A model generated the notes under the pieces. That model worked only from the letters and a program-made list of their open reading frames with translations, was not told the origin of the DNA and made no database searches. From the NCBI RefSeq assembly GCF_900102815.1, contig NZ_FNGF01000009.1, forward strand, positions 62,001 through 126,000: a DNA stretch of 64,000 nt, read 5' to 3'. The position numbers and the translations under genes were made by a program. The DNA comes from Glycomyces sambucus. Lineage in GTDB: Bacteria > Actinomycetota > Actinomycetes > Mycobacteriales > Micromonosporaceae. Below are positions 25,194 to 33,717 of the stretch, one piece after another. The first letter of the stretch is position 1. Each line of letters begins with the position of its first letter.

Positions 25194-26846
25194 CTAGTCA
25201 GGCGCGCAGGTCACCGTCGGGACCGCGGTCGATCCGCTGGCGACGAAGCCCCATGCCGTGGTCCTGGTCTGGCCCGCCGCGACCGAGCCGTTCCAGCCCA
25301 CGTCGGTGGCCGTCACCGCAGACCCTGAACTGGTCACCGTCGCGTTCCACGAGCTCGCCATCGACTGGCCCGACGCCCATGTCCACGTCAGGCGCCAGCC
25401 GCTCAGCGCGGTGCTCCCTGCCGTCACGTGCACGTTGCCCTGCCAGCCGCCGTTCCAGGTGCTCACCACCTCGATCCGCGCCGTGCAGCCCCCGCCGCCG
25501 GGCGGCGGGGTGGTCGTGGTGCCCGGGTCGCCCGGCGTGGTGGTCTCCTCGTCCGGCGGCGGCGTGGTGGGGCCCGAGCCCAGGGTCGGGGTCGTCCAGT
25601 TGCGCCACTGGGCGAGGTTCGCCGACTTGTTCGGGTGCATGGAGATCACGCCCGGCGGGGTGCCGCTGCCCTTGAGGAACGCGTTGATGCTCTGCTGGAG
25701 CGGCGTCCGCCACTCCGAGCGCACCGCGCAGTGCGTCCCGTTCGCGGTGTTGGAGTGGTAGGAGATATTCGACCCCGCCCCGAGCGCCTTGTACACCTCG
25801 GCGCCGCCGAGGGCCGCGACCGCGCCCGAGCGGGCGCCGAGCCATTCGACGTGCGGGTTGTCCATGATGAACAGCCCGCGCGGCGCGATCATGCCGACCA
25901 TCTCGTGGGTGTCGACCGGGAGCCCGGCCGGGTTGCCCGTGTAGGCGCTGAAGGCGTCGCCGAGCCACGGCTGCTCGCCGTAGGCGCTGCTCAGCGGCTG
26001 TGAACCGCTTTCCTGGGCGATCGAACGCATCGCTCCGACGCCGCCCGAGCCGGACTCGATCGGCATCGTCAGGTCCACGCGCTGGTCGAACGCCCCTGCC
26101 ACGAACGCGCCCTTGCCGTACCGGGAGCACCCGGTGACACCGGTGGAGTTGTTGAGGATGCTCCCGCCGGACTGCTCGATGACGTCGATGATGCGGCTGA
26201 CGCCCCACGCCTGCGCCATGAGCACGCCGGTGGTGCTGGTCGCGCCGTACAGCGTGTAGAACGCGCCCTGCTTGTTGTTCCGCGGCGTGCCCTCGGCGCC
26301 GACCGCGCCCGGGTCGTAGTTGACGACCGCGGCGCCCGCCGCCAGGATCGTGCTCGTGTCGGCGCCGAAGCCGCCGTAGACGATCACGGCCGGGAAGGGC
26401 CCGCTGCCGCTCGGGAGCTGCACCGAGGCCGAGAAGCTGGTGCTGCGGCCGTTGTCGCTGACGTTGACGGTGATCCGCGAGGAGGTCACCGTGCCCGTGG
26501 TGCTGTCGGGCTGCGGCTTGTCGCCGTAGACGGTCCGCTCGGCCAGTTCCTTGATCTCGGACCGGCGGCACTCCCACTGGCTCCGGGTGGTCACCCTGGA
26601 GCCGTCGATCCTGGTGAACGGGTCGGGGAGCAGCGAGCTGGACGCCCAGCTCCCGGGGATCTGGACGCTGCAGTCCGCGCCGTCCCATTCGGACATTGCC
26701 TGTACCTGCGCTTCCGCACTGAACCGGGTCGAGAGCGCGAGCGCCGAGGCGAGCGCGACCGACGCGAGGGCGACGAGCGCGAACCGCAGCCTGCGGCGGT
26801 GCCGGGCGCGCCCGGGACCGGGTCCGGGCACGATCGATGATGCCAT
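25194..26846 (-). CDS. Secreted CE15 glucuronoyl esterase with C-terminal CBM2
   Basis: A 550-residue exported enzyme. An Arg-rich N-terminus and hydrophobic core form a signal peptide cleaved near residue 47. The catalytic domain (about 50-420) has the CE15 serine motif GCSRYGKGA near residue 241, an acidic residue in PIESGSGG and a late NGTHCAV histidine, the expected Ser-Glu-His triad. A Pro/Thr linker (about 425-450) leads to a CBM2 with WNGGWQGNVHV and conserved tryptophans flanked by cysteines, which binds cellulose or xylan. CE15 enzymes cut ester bonds between glucuronoxylan and lignin. Start 26846 has AAGGAA eight bases upstream. A LacI-like operator overlies the transcription start. 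Confidence 0.92.
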   Translation of the reverse strand: MASSIVPGPGPGRARHRRRLRFALVALASVALASALALSTRFSAEAQVQAMSEWDGADCSVQIPGSWASSSLLPDPFTRIDGSRVTTRSQWECRRSEIKELAERTVYGDKPQPDSTTGTVTSSRITVNVSDNGRSTSFSASVQLPSGSGPFPAVIVYGGFGADTSTILAAGAAVVNYDPGAVGAEGTPRNNKQGAFYTLYGATSTTGVLMAQAWGVSRIIDVIEQSGGSILNNSTGVTGCSRYGKGAFVAGAFDQRVDLTMPIESGSGGVGAMRSIAQESGSQPLSSAYGEQPWLGDAFSAYTGNPAGLPVDTHEMVGMIAPRGLFIMDNPHVEWLGARSGAVAALGGAEVYKALGAGSNISYHSNTANGTHCAVRSEWRTPLQQSINAFLKGSGTPPGVISMHPNKSANLAQWRNWTTPTLGSGPTTPPPDEETTTPGDPGTTTTPPPGGGGCTARIEVVSTWNGGWQGNVHVTAGSTALSGWRLTWTWASGQSMASSWNATVTSSGSAVTATDVGWNGSVAAGQTRTTAWGFVASGSTAVPTVTCAPD

Positions 26847-26942
26847 TGGCAGATTCCTTGTCTGACCAGGGGCGAGTCCATCATCGACGGTGTGGGGCGG
26901 CGCGCGGGAGCGCGCCGGCGTCAACGCTGAAACCACTCGTTT

Positions 26943-26954
26943 CGAAAAGTTTCG
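26943..26954. promoter_or_regulatory. LacI-type operator candidate CGAAAAGTTTCG
   Basis: Inverted CGAAA and TTTCG half-sites with two bases between resemble the CGAAA/TTTCG operators of actinobacterial LacI regulators of xylan and cellobiose genes. It lies just downstream of the predicted transcription start of the esterase gene, suiting road-block repression. Confidence 0.45.
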
Positions 26955-26967
26955 TGAGGGTGCCAAC

Positions 26968-26996
26968 AGAATACATAGACCACTATCGATACGCAA
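26968..26996 (-). promoter_or_regulatory. Promoter of CE15-CBM2 gene
   Basis: On the minus strand TTGCGT (complement of 26991-26996) and TATTCT (complement of 26968-26973) are 17 bases apart. Transcription would begin near 26961 and run into the operator at 26943-26954. Confidence 0.55.
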
Positions 26997-27084
26997 TGCC
27001 GCGCCGCCCCTACGCGGGGTAGGATCGGCACCCCGTGCGGGGGCCCCTGCGCGGGAGGCAGGCCCACCAGCGCGAGGTGCATCG

Positions 27085-28536
27085 ATGGCGTTCCCCGAAG
27101 CCGACCACGACCTCCCGATCGGCACCGGCGCCACCGGCGTCCGCATCGAGACCGACGCCATGGGCGAGATCGAGGTCCCGGCCGACCGCTACTGGGGCGC
27201 CCAGACCCAGCGCGCGCTCCAGCACTTCGCCATCGGCGACGACCGCATGCCCGCCGGCCTCTACCGCGCCTACGGGATCGTCAAGCAGGCCGCCGCCCAC
27301 GTCAACGCCGAGGCCGGCCGCCTCGACCCGAACCTCGCCGCCGCGATCGTCCACGCCTGCGAGGAGGTCGCCGAAGGATCCCTCGACGACGAGTTCCCCC
27401 TCTACGTCTGGCAGTCCGGCTCCGGCACCCAGTCGAACATGAACGTCAACGAGGTCGTCGCCAACCGCGCCAGCCAGCTCCTCGCGGGCGGCCTCGGCCG
27501 GGACCGGATCGTCCACCCCAACGACCACGTGAACATGGCGCAGTCCACGAACGACACGTTCCCGACCGCGATGCACGTCGCCACCCTCATGGAGGTCCGC
27601 GACACCACCCTCCCGCAGCTCCTCGCCCTCGCCGCCGCGATCGGCGACCGCGCCCGCCGCTGGCACGACGTGGTCAAGATCGGCCGCACCCACCTCCAGG
27701 ACGCCACCCCGCTCACCGTCGGCCAGGAGTGGTCCGGCTGGGAGGCCCAGCTCACCGCCGCCGCGGCCCGCCTGGAGCAGTCGCTCGAAGCGGTCTGCGA
27801 ACTCGCCGCGGGCGGCACCGCGGTCGGCACCGGCATCAACGCCCCCGACGGCTTCGGCGAGGCGGTCGCCGCCAAGCTCGCCGAGCTCACCGGCCTGCCG
27901 CTGGTCACCGCCCCCAACAAGTTCGCGGCCCTGGGCTCGCTCGACGGCATGGTGGCCGTCAGCGCCGGGCTCCGCGGCGGGGCGATCGCGCTCATGAAGG
28001 TCGCCAACGACATGCGCTGGCTCTCCTCGGGACCCCGCGCGGGCCTGCACGAACTCCGCCTGCCCGAGAACGAGCCCGGCTCCTCGATCATGCCCGGCAA
28101 GGTGAACCCGACCCAGCAGGAGGCCGCCGTCATGGTCGCCCTCCAGGTCATCGGCGAGGACTCGGTCGTCGCCGCCGCGGGCGCCCAGGGGAACTTCGAG
28201 CTGAACACCATGCGGCCCATCGTCATCGACAACGTGCTGCATTCGGCGCGCATCCTCGGCGACGCCTGCAACCAGCTCCGCGTCCACTCCGTCGAGGGCA
28301 TCGAGCTCGACCGCGAGGCCGTCGCCGCCTACGTCGACCGCTCGCTCATGCTCGTCACCGCGCTCACCCCGCTCATCGGCTACGACAAGGCCGCCGCCAT
28401 CGCCCACAAGGCCGACCACGAGGGCTCCACGCTCCGCGAGGCCGCCCTCGCGCTCGGCGTCGACCCCGCCGACTTCGACCGCATCGTGGACCCCTCGACC
28501 ATGGTCGGGGACCCCAAGCGCGACCTCGGTCTCTGA
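27085..28536 (+). CDS. fumC: Class II fumarate hydratase
   Basis: A 483-residue cytosolic tetrameric enzyme converting fumarate to malate in the TCA cycle. The three superfamily regions are present: the SGSGTQSNMNVNEV substrate-binding stretch near residue 115, the GRTHLQDATPLTVGQEW stretch with catalytic His near residue 200, and the signature GSSIMPGKVNPTQ with the catalytic Ser near 332. The N-terminal IETDAMGEIEVPADRYWGAQTQRA is typical of FumC rather than aspartase. Length is slightly above the usual 460-470 because of a short N-terminal extension. ATG 27085 has GAGGTG upstream. The next gene begins 40 bases after its stop with its own leaderless promoter. Confidence 0.95.
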   Translation: MAFPEADHDLPIGTGATGVRIETDAMGEIEVPADRYWGAQTQRALQHFAIGDDRMPAGLYRAYGIVKQAAAHVNAEAGRLDPNLAAAIVHACEEVAEGSLDDEFPLYVWQSGSGTQSNMNVNEVVANRASQLLAGGLGRDRIVHPNDHVNMAQSTNDTFPTAMHVATLMEVRDTTLPQLLALAAAIGDRARRWHDVVKIGRTHLQDATPLTVGQEWSGWEAQLTAAAARLEQSLEAVCELAAGGTAVGTGINAPDGFGEAVAAKLAELTGLPLVTAPNKFAALGSLDGMVAVSAGLRGGAIALMKVANDMRWLSSGPRAGLHELRLPENEPGSSIMPGKVNPTQQEAAVMVALQVIGEDSVVAAAGAQGNFELNTMRPIVIDNVLHSARILGDACNQLRVHSVEGIELDREAVAAYVDRSLMLVTALTPLIGYDKAAAIAHKADHEGSTLREAALALGVDPADFDRIVDPSTMVGDPKRDLGL

Positions 28537-28563
28537 ACCGCCGCTGCGAACCCGTTCGCGGCG

Positions 28564-28569
28564 TAGGGT
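28564..28569 (+). promoter_or_regulatory. Leaderless -10 (TAGGGT) of SDR gene
   Basis: TAGGGT is followed by exactly seven bases and ATG 28577, with no ribosome-binding site. Confidence 0.5.
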
Positions 28570-28576
28570 GTGCCCC

Positions 28577-29368
28577 ATGATCGCGATCGACCTCGACGGC
28601 AGGACCGCACTCGTCACCGGCTCGACCCAGGGCATCGGGGAGGCGATCGCGAAGGCCCTCGCCGCCGCCGGCGCCCGCGTCGGCGTCAACGGCCGCAGCC
28701 CCGAGAAGACCGACGAGGCCGTGGTGCGCCTCTCGGCCACCGGCGGCGCGTACTTCGCGGCCCCCGGCGACCTCGCCACCGAGGAGGGCGCGGCGGCCGT
28801 CGCCGAGGCCGCCCCCGAGGTCGACGTGCTCGTCAACAACCTCGGCATCTTCGGCGCCCAGCCCGCCCTGGAGATCACCGACGACGACTGGCGGCGCTAC
28901 TGGGAGGTCAACGTCCTCTCCGCGGTCCGCCTCATCCGCACCTACCTGCCGGGCATGACCGGCCGCGGCTGGGGCCGCGTCCTCAACATCGCCAGCGACT
29001 CCGCGGTGGTCATCCCCGAGGAGATGATCCACTACGGCACCAGCAAGACCGCGCTCCTGGCCGTCTCGCGCGGCTTCGCGAAGGCCGCCGCCGGGACCGG
29101 CGTCACCGTCAACTCCGTGATCGCCGGGCCCACCCACACCGGCGGGGTGGAGGACTTCGTGTACCAGCTCGTGGACGAGGACCTGCCCTGGGACGAGGCC
29201 CAGCGCGAGTTCATGCGCCTGCACCGGCCCCAGTCGCTCCTGCACCGGCTCATCGAACCCGAGGAGATCGCGAACCTCGTCGCCTACCTCAGCTCGCCGC
29301 TCGCCTCGGCCACCACGGGCGCGGCCGTGCGCGTGGACGGCGGCTACGTGGACTCGATCATCCCCTGA
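28577..29368 (+). CDS. Short-chain dehydrogenase/reductase
   Basis: A 263-residue classical SDR. VTGSTQGIGEA (about residues 13-23) binds the cofactor, with GVNGRS at beta-2 favouring NADP(H) by its Arg. VLVNNLGIFG is the structural motif; the active-site Ser and YxxxK are in NIASDSAVVIPEEMIHYGTSKTALL. The C-terminus has AVRVDGGYVDSI. Substrate is unknown. ATG 28577 is chosen from the leaderless -10. The last 25 bases overlap the end of the convergent membrane-protein gene. Confidence 0.9.
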   Translation: MIAIDLDGRTALVTGSTQGIGEAIAKALAAAGARVGVNGRSPEKTDEAVVRLSATGGAYFAAPGDLATEEGAAAVAEAAPEVDVLVNNLGIFGAQPALEITDDDWRRYWEVNVLSAVRLIRTYLPGMTGRGWGRVLNIASDSAVVIPEEMIHYGTSKTALLAVSRGFAKAAAGTGVTVNSVIAGPTHTGGVEDFVYQLVDEDLPWDEAQREFMRLHRPQSLLHRLIEPEEIANLVAYLSSPLASATTGAAVRVDGGYVDSIIP

Positions 29369-29832
29369 CACCAGTCCTCCGAGGCCCGGCTCCACAGCAG
29401 CAGCACCACCGCGATCGACACCGCGATCCCGGCGGTGGCCCCGAACCAGGACGCGGCGTCGGCGGTCGCGGTGAAGCCGCCCGCGCCAGGGCCCGTGAAC
29501 CCGGGCCCGCCGTACCAGGAGAGCAGGCCGAGCGCGATCGCGGCGGCCTCCAGGAGCCCCGCGAGCTTCCGCGCGGTGTTGCTGCGCCGCATGATCATCG
29601 CCGCGAGGGCGCCCCGGCAGACCGCGAACGCGGCCGTCCCGGCGGCGAACCGGTAGAGCGCCGGCCCCGTGCCCGCGGGCACCGGGGTCCCGCCCGAGCG
29701 CGCCTGAGCGAGCCCGACGATCGCGACCGCGAGCACGCACGCGCACACCAGCCCGACCCCGCACATCCCCGCGAGCGCGAGCACGGCCGCCCGGGTCGAT
29801 CCGGGCAGGTCGGCGAGGGCGGGCTCGTCCAT
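29344..29832 (-). CDS. Membrane protein with four helices, unknown
   Basis: A 162-residue protein with four likely membrane segments (about residues 15-42, 60-80, 88-106 and 128-148). It starts at ATG 29832 and ends 25 bases inside the convergent SDR gene. I recognise no family. The alanine- and leucine-rich helices with short charged ends support a real membrane protein, but with no homologue known to me the call rests on hydropathy and codon pattern. Confidence 0.55.
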   Translation of the reverse strand: MDEPALADLPGSTRAAVLALAGMCGVGLVCACVLAVAIVGLAQARSGGTPVPAGTGPALYRFAAGTAAFAVCRGALAAMIMRRSNTARKLAGLLEAAAIALGLLSWYGGPGFTGPGAGGFTATADAASWFGATAGIAVSIAVVLLLWSRASEDWCQGMIEST

Positions 29833-29985
29833 GAGCGTCCTTGGGGGAGCGTCGGGCTGCGGGTGCCCTTCAAGGTATAGCGCGCGCGAGCCCCCGGCCG
29901 CGCGTCGGCGGGCCGGACGTTCGGCGCGGAGGCGCCCCGCGCCGTCCCGCTCTCAGCCCCGTCGACCCTCAGCGCCGCGGTCCGC

Positions 29986-30765
29986 TCAGCGCCGCCGCCC
30001 CAGCGGGAGCACCAGCGGCGTCCCCGAGACCGGGTCCGGGACCACCTTGCACGGCAGGTCGAACACGGCCTCCACGGTCGCCTCCGTGATGACGTCGGCG
30101 GGCGCGCCCTCGGCGAACACGGCGCCCTCGCGCATCGCCACGATGTGCGAGGCGTACCGCGCCGCCTGGTTGAGGTCGTGCAGGACCGCGACGATCGTGC
30201 GGCCCTCGTCGTTCAGCCCGGCGAAGATGTCGAGCAGCTCGATCTGGTGGGCGATGTCGAGGAACGTCGTCGGCTCGTCGAGCAGCAGCAGCTCGGTCTC
30301 CTGCGCGAGGACCATCGCCACCCACACGCGCTGGCGCTGGCCGCCGGAGAGCTCGTCCACGAGCCGGTCGGCGAGGTCCTCGATCCCGGTGGCGGCCATG
30401 GCCTCCCGGACGGCGGCCTCGTCGGCGCGGCTCCACTGCCGCAGCGCCGACTGGTGCGGGAAGCGCCCGCGCGCCACCAGGTCGGCGGCCGTGATCCCGT
30501 CGGGGGCGATGGAGGTCTGGGGGAGCAGCCCCAGCCGCTTGGCGACCTGCTTCGACGGCTGGTGCGCGATGGCCTTGCCGTCCAGGAGGACCGCGCCCTC
30601 GGTGGGTTTGAGGAGCCGCGAGAGGACCCGCAGGAGCGTGGACTTGCCGCACGCGTTGGGGCCCACGATCGCGGTGAACGAGCCGGGCGCGATCGCCAGG
30701 TCGAGGCCGGTCCCCACGGGCCGGTCGCGGTAGCCGAAGGTCACGTTCGACGCTTCGAGGGTCAT
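29986..30765 (-). CDS. Iron-siderophore ABC transporter ATP-binding protein (FepC-like)
   Basis: A 259-residue ABC ATPase. Walker A is GPNACGKST (near residue 37), the Q-loop is LLPQTSIAPDGITAADLV, the signature is LSGGQRQRVWVA, Walker B is LLLLDEPTTFLD, and the switch His is in AVLHDLNQAARYA. The FepC-type LVARGRFPHQ segment marks the siderophore subgroup. It energises the two upstream FecCD permeases. Its ATG overlaps the permease stop codon by 4 bases, so it is translationally coupled and is the last gene of the iron operon. Confidence 0.93.
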   Translation of the reverse strand: MTLEASNVTFGYRDRPVGTGLDLAIAPGSFTAIVGPNACGKSTLLRVLSRLLKPTEGAVLLDGKAIAHQPSKQVAKRLGLLPQTSIAPDGITAADLVARGRFPHQSALRQWSRADEAAVREAMAATGIEDLADRLVDELSGGQRQRVWVAMVLAQETELLLLDEPTTFLDIAHQIELLDIFAGLNDEGRTIVAVLHDLNQAARYASHIVAMREGAVFAEGAPADVITEATVEAVFDLPCKVVPDPVSGTPLVLPLGRRR

Positions 30766-31793
30766 CGGAGTTCCTTCCTTGACTGCGCGACGAGCAGCCA
30801 GACGAGGTAGGCGCCGCCGAGGATGATCGTCATGAGCCCCACCGGCAGCGCGATCGGCGGGACGTTGAGCGCGACCATGTCGCAGGTGACGAGCAGGAAC
30901 GCGCCCATGACGGCGGCGGGCACGAGCTGCACGCCCGGCGCGCGGGTGATCCGCCGCACCAGCTGCGGGGCCACGAGCGCCACGAACGGGACCGGCCCGG
31001 CCAGCGCCGTCACGACCGCCGAGAGCGAGACGCCGACGACGATGAGCGCCAGGCGGACCGGTTCGACCGCGACCCCCATCGCGGCCGCGGCGTCGTCGCC
31101 GAGTTCGAGCATCCGCAGGCGCCGCCCGAGCCACAGCAGCGGCACCAGCAGCACCAGGACCACGGCGGCGCCGGCGCGCGCGTCGGACCAGTCGAGGCCG
31201 TTGAGGCTGCCCGCGCCCCAGACCGCGGCCATCTGCGCCTGCCACAGACTCGCCTTGAGCAGCAGGTACGTGTTGACCGAGCCGAGGAGCGCGGTGAGGG
31301 CGATGCCGACGACGATGAGCCGGAAGCCGTGGACGCCGCGCCGGTACGCGAGCAGGTAGACCGCGAGGGCGGTCGCGATCCCGCCCGCGAGCGCGGAGGG
31401 GATGACGAGCGCGGTGCTCCCGACGGCGATGATCGACACGACCGCGCCGGTGTAGGCGCCGGAGTCGAAGCCGATGACGTCGGGGCTGCCGAGCGGGTTC
31501 CTGGTGAGCGACTGGAAGATCGCGCCGCTGAGGCCGAGTGCGGCGCCGAAGACGACGCCGAGGAGGACCCGCGGGAGCCGCCACTGGACCACGACGGTCT
31601 CGATCGCGGTCCCGGCGTCGCCGACCAGGGCCCGGACGACGTCGACCGCGGAGATCCGCATCTCGCCGAGGCCGAGCGCGACCACGGCCGCGAGGACCGT
31701 GACCGCGGCGAGGGCGGCGGTGAGCGCGAAGGCCCGCAGGAGGGTCCGGGACGAGGCCCGCTCGCCCGCCCTGAGCACCAGGTAGCGCCTCAC
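30762..31793 (-). CDS. FecCD-family siderophore ABC permease 2
   Basis: A 343-residue inner-membrane permease with about ten helices. FecCD motifs are clear: GLGEMRISAVDVV at the N-terminus, RLPRVLLGVVFGAALGLSGAIFQSLTRNPLGSPDVIG, and the EAA-like coupling region GPVPFVALVAPQLVRRI. It pairs with the adjacent permease to form the Fe-siderophore channel. The GTG start at 31793 overlaps the preceding stop codon by 4 bases; a start further upstream would run into the neighbour. Confidence 0.93.
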   Translation of the reverse strand: MRRYLVLRAGERASSRTLLRAFALTAALAAVTVLAAVVALGLGEMRISAVDVVRALVGDAGTAIETVVVQWRLPRVLLGVVFGAALGLSGAIFQSLTRNPLGSPDVIGFDSGAYTGAVVSIIAVGSTALVIPSALAGGIATALAVYLLAYRRGVHGFRLIVVGIALTALLGSVNTYLLLKASLWQAQMAAVWGAGSLNGLDWSDARAGAAVVLVLLVPLLWLGRRLRMLELGDDAAAAMGVAVEPVRLALIVVGVSLSAVVTALAGPVPFVALVAPQLVRRITRAPGVQLVPAAVMGAFLLVTCDMVALNVPPIALPVGLMTIILGGAYLVWLLVAQSRKELR

Positions 31794-32842
31794 AGGCCGC
31801 TCGCTTTCTTCCTGCGCACCATGAAGATGAGCACGGGTGCGCCGATGACGGCGGTGACGACGCCGGCGGGGATCTCGTCGGGGATGACCACGACGCGGCC
31901 GACCACGTCGGCGGCGACCATGAGCGCGGGCCCGAGCAGGAGGCTGTAGGCGAGGATCCACCGCTGGTCGGGCCCGGTGATCCACCGCGCGATGTGGGGG
32001 ACCATCATGCCGAGGAACCACACGACGCCGACCGCGGCGGTCGCGGAGCCGCACAGGAGCGTGACGGCGCCGACGACGGCGATCCGCGTGAGCCACTGGT
32101 TGCCGCCCAACGCGGTCGCGAGGTCCTCGCCGAGCGCGGTGGCGTTGAGGCCCCGCGCCGCGTACGCGGCCAGGACCAGGCCGCCGCCGACGAACGGGGC
32201 GATGGTCGCGACCGCGGGCCAGCCGAGGTCGGCGACGGACCCGGCCTGCCAGCTGCGCATCGTCAGGAACGCCGACTGGTTCAGAAGGACCACTGTGGAC
32301 GCGATGCCCTGGAGGACCGCGCCGATCGCGACCCCGCCGAGGACGAGCGTCACCGGCGAGCGCCCGCGCCCGCCCATGGAGCCGATCAGGAACACCGCGC
32401 ACGCGGTGGCCACGGCCCCGAGGAACGCGGCCCACACCTGGAGCAGGTCGCCCGCGGCCGGCACCGCCCGCACGGCGAGGACCACGCCGAGTGCGGCGCC
32501 CGCGGAGACCCCGAGGAGCCCGGGGTCGGCGAGCGGGTTCCTGGTGAGCCCCTGCATGAGCGCCCCGGCCACGGCCAGCGCCAGCCCGACGACGATCGCG
32601 AGGACCGTGCGCGGGATGCGCTGCTCCACGACGATGACGCGCGGGTCGCCGTTGTCGCGGCCCAGCGCCTCGATCACCTCGCCCAGCGGCAGCGGCTTGG
32701 ACCCGAACACGAGGCTGAGCACGACCAGGACGGCGAGGGCCGCCGCGGCGGCGGCGAGGCCGAGGAGCCGGCGCCGCCGCCGGTCGGCGCGGTCGCCGAT
32801 CCCGGCGGCGCCGGCTTCGGGCGCAGTGGTCCCGGTCGTCAT
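31790..32842 (-). CDS. FecCD-family siderophore ABC permease 1
   Basis: A 350-residue permease with about ten helices. Family motifs: IPRTVLAIVVGLALAVAGALMQGLTRNPLADPGLLGVSAGAALG near residues 75-118, and the ATPase-coupling VGVVWFLGMMVPHIARW. An Arg-rich cytoplasmic N-terminus precedes helix 1. It forms a heterodimer with the downstream FecCD protein. ATG 32842 overlaps the upstream reductase stop codon by 4 bases (ATGA). Confidence 0.93.
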   Translation of the reverse strand: MTTGTTAPEAGAAGIGDRADRRRRRLLGLAAAAAALAVLVVLSLVFGSKPLPLGEVIEALGRDNGDPRVIVVEQRIPRTVLAIVVGLALAVAGALMQGLTRNPLADPGLLGVSAGAALGVVLAVRAVPAAGDLLQVWAAFLGAVATACAVFLIGSMGGRGRSPVTLVLGGVAIGAVLQGIASTVVLLNQSAFLTMRSWQAGSVADLGWPAVATIAPFVGGGLVLAAYAARGLNATALGEDLATALGGNQWLTRIAVVGAVTLLCGSATAAVGVVWFLGMMVPHIARWITGPDQRWILAYSLLLGPALMVAADVVGRVVVIPDEIPAGVVTAVIGAPVLIFMVRRKKASGL

Positions 32843-33717
32843 AGCCCCAGCGCCGTGAGGCGGTCTTCGTACGCGTCGGCGATCGCCTCGGGGTCCTTGT
32901 CCTCCTCGGCCCACATGGCCTCCAACTCGGCCTTGGTGGCCTCGTCGAGGGCCGCGAACCGCTCGCGCCAGCGCTCGGCGTCGACGGTCCAGTAGCCGAG
33001 GGCCTTGTAGGCGCTCGCGGGGAGCCCGAGTTCGCGGCGCAGGTGCTTGCGGGCGCCGCGGAGCGCCTTGGTCTCCCCGGCGACCCACACGTACCCGGTG
33101 CCTCCGGGGCGCGGGAGACCGCGCACGACCTCGTCGAGGCAGCTCGGAGCGTGCCCGTTGCCGCCGACGACCCAGGTGGTCTCCAGGCGCGGGTGGTCGG
33201 GGACGGGGACCTTGTGGTCCTCGGCGGCGACCTCGAGCACGAGCCGCGTGGCGACCTCAGGGGGCGTCAGCTCCACGATCCGCAGGGCCGCCGGGAGTCC
33301 GGCGTTGTCGGCCGCGAGGACCTGCCACTCCAGGCCCGCGGGCGGGTCGTACAGCGGCTTGGGCGTGTTCAGGCCGATGACGTCGCCGACCGCGGCACCG
33401 CGGGCCCAGCCCGCGGCGAGCCCGCCTTCGTGGACGACGAAGTCGATGGTGACGGTGCCGGCCTCGTGGTCGACGGCGCGGATCGTGTAGGTGCGCATCC
33501 GGTCGCCGGTGACGCTCGCGTAGTCGAGGTCGTCCCCGTCGATCCCGGGGAGCGGGGGCCGCTCCTCGCCGTCGATCGGGAACAGGACCCTGACGTACTC
33601 GTCGCCGACGCCGGTGGTCGGGTAGTCCGCGAGGGCCGGGCCGCCGAAGACGATGCGGCGCAGGGCGGGTGTGAGGTCCTCGACGGCGACGACCTCGGCG
33701 TGCATGACCCGCATCAT
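32839..33717 (-). CDS. Siderophore-interacting protein (FAD-dependent ferric reductase)
   Basis: A 292-residue SIP-family reductase. The N-terminal FAD-binding half holds RMRTYTIRAVD (RxYT motif) and the GGLAAGWARGAAVGDVIGL segment; the C-terminal SIP half (LAADNAGLPAALRI, TTWVVGGNGHAPSCLDEVVRG, WVAGETKALRGARKHLRRELG) binds NAD(P)H. It reduces ferric iron to release it from the imported siderophore in the cytosol. ATG 33717 overlaps the binding-protein stop by 4 bases; ATG 33714 would be out of frame with this overlap only by position and adds nothing. It sits inside the operon rather than apart, as in many actinomycetes. Confidence 0.92.
   Translation of the reverse strand: MMRVMHAEVVAVEDLTPALRRIVFGGPALADYPTTGVGDEYVRVLFPIDGEERPPLPGIDGDDLDYASVTGDRMRTYTIRAVDHEAGTVTIDFVVHEGGLAAGWARGAAVGDVIGLNTPKPLYDPPAGLEWQVLAADNAGLPAALRIVELTPPEVATRLVLEVAAEDHKVPVPDHPRLETTWVVGGNGHAPSCLDEVVRGLPRPGGTGYVWVAGETKALRGARKHLRRELGLPASAYKALGYWTVDAERWRERFAALDEATKAELEAMWAEEDKDPEAIADAYEDRLTALGL

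Noticed and set aside
24969..25328. Frame of 119 codons spanning the repeat copy and the end of the esterase gene
   Set aside because: It overlaps a real gene antisense, reads as low-complexity Arg/Gly/Ala, and has no start signal.
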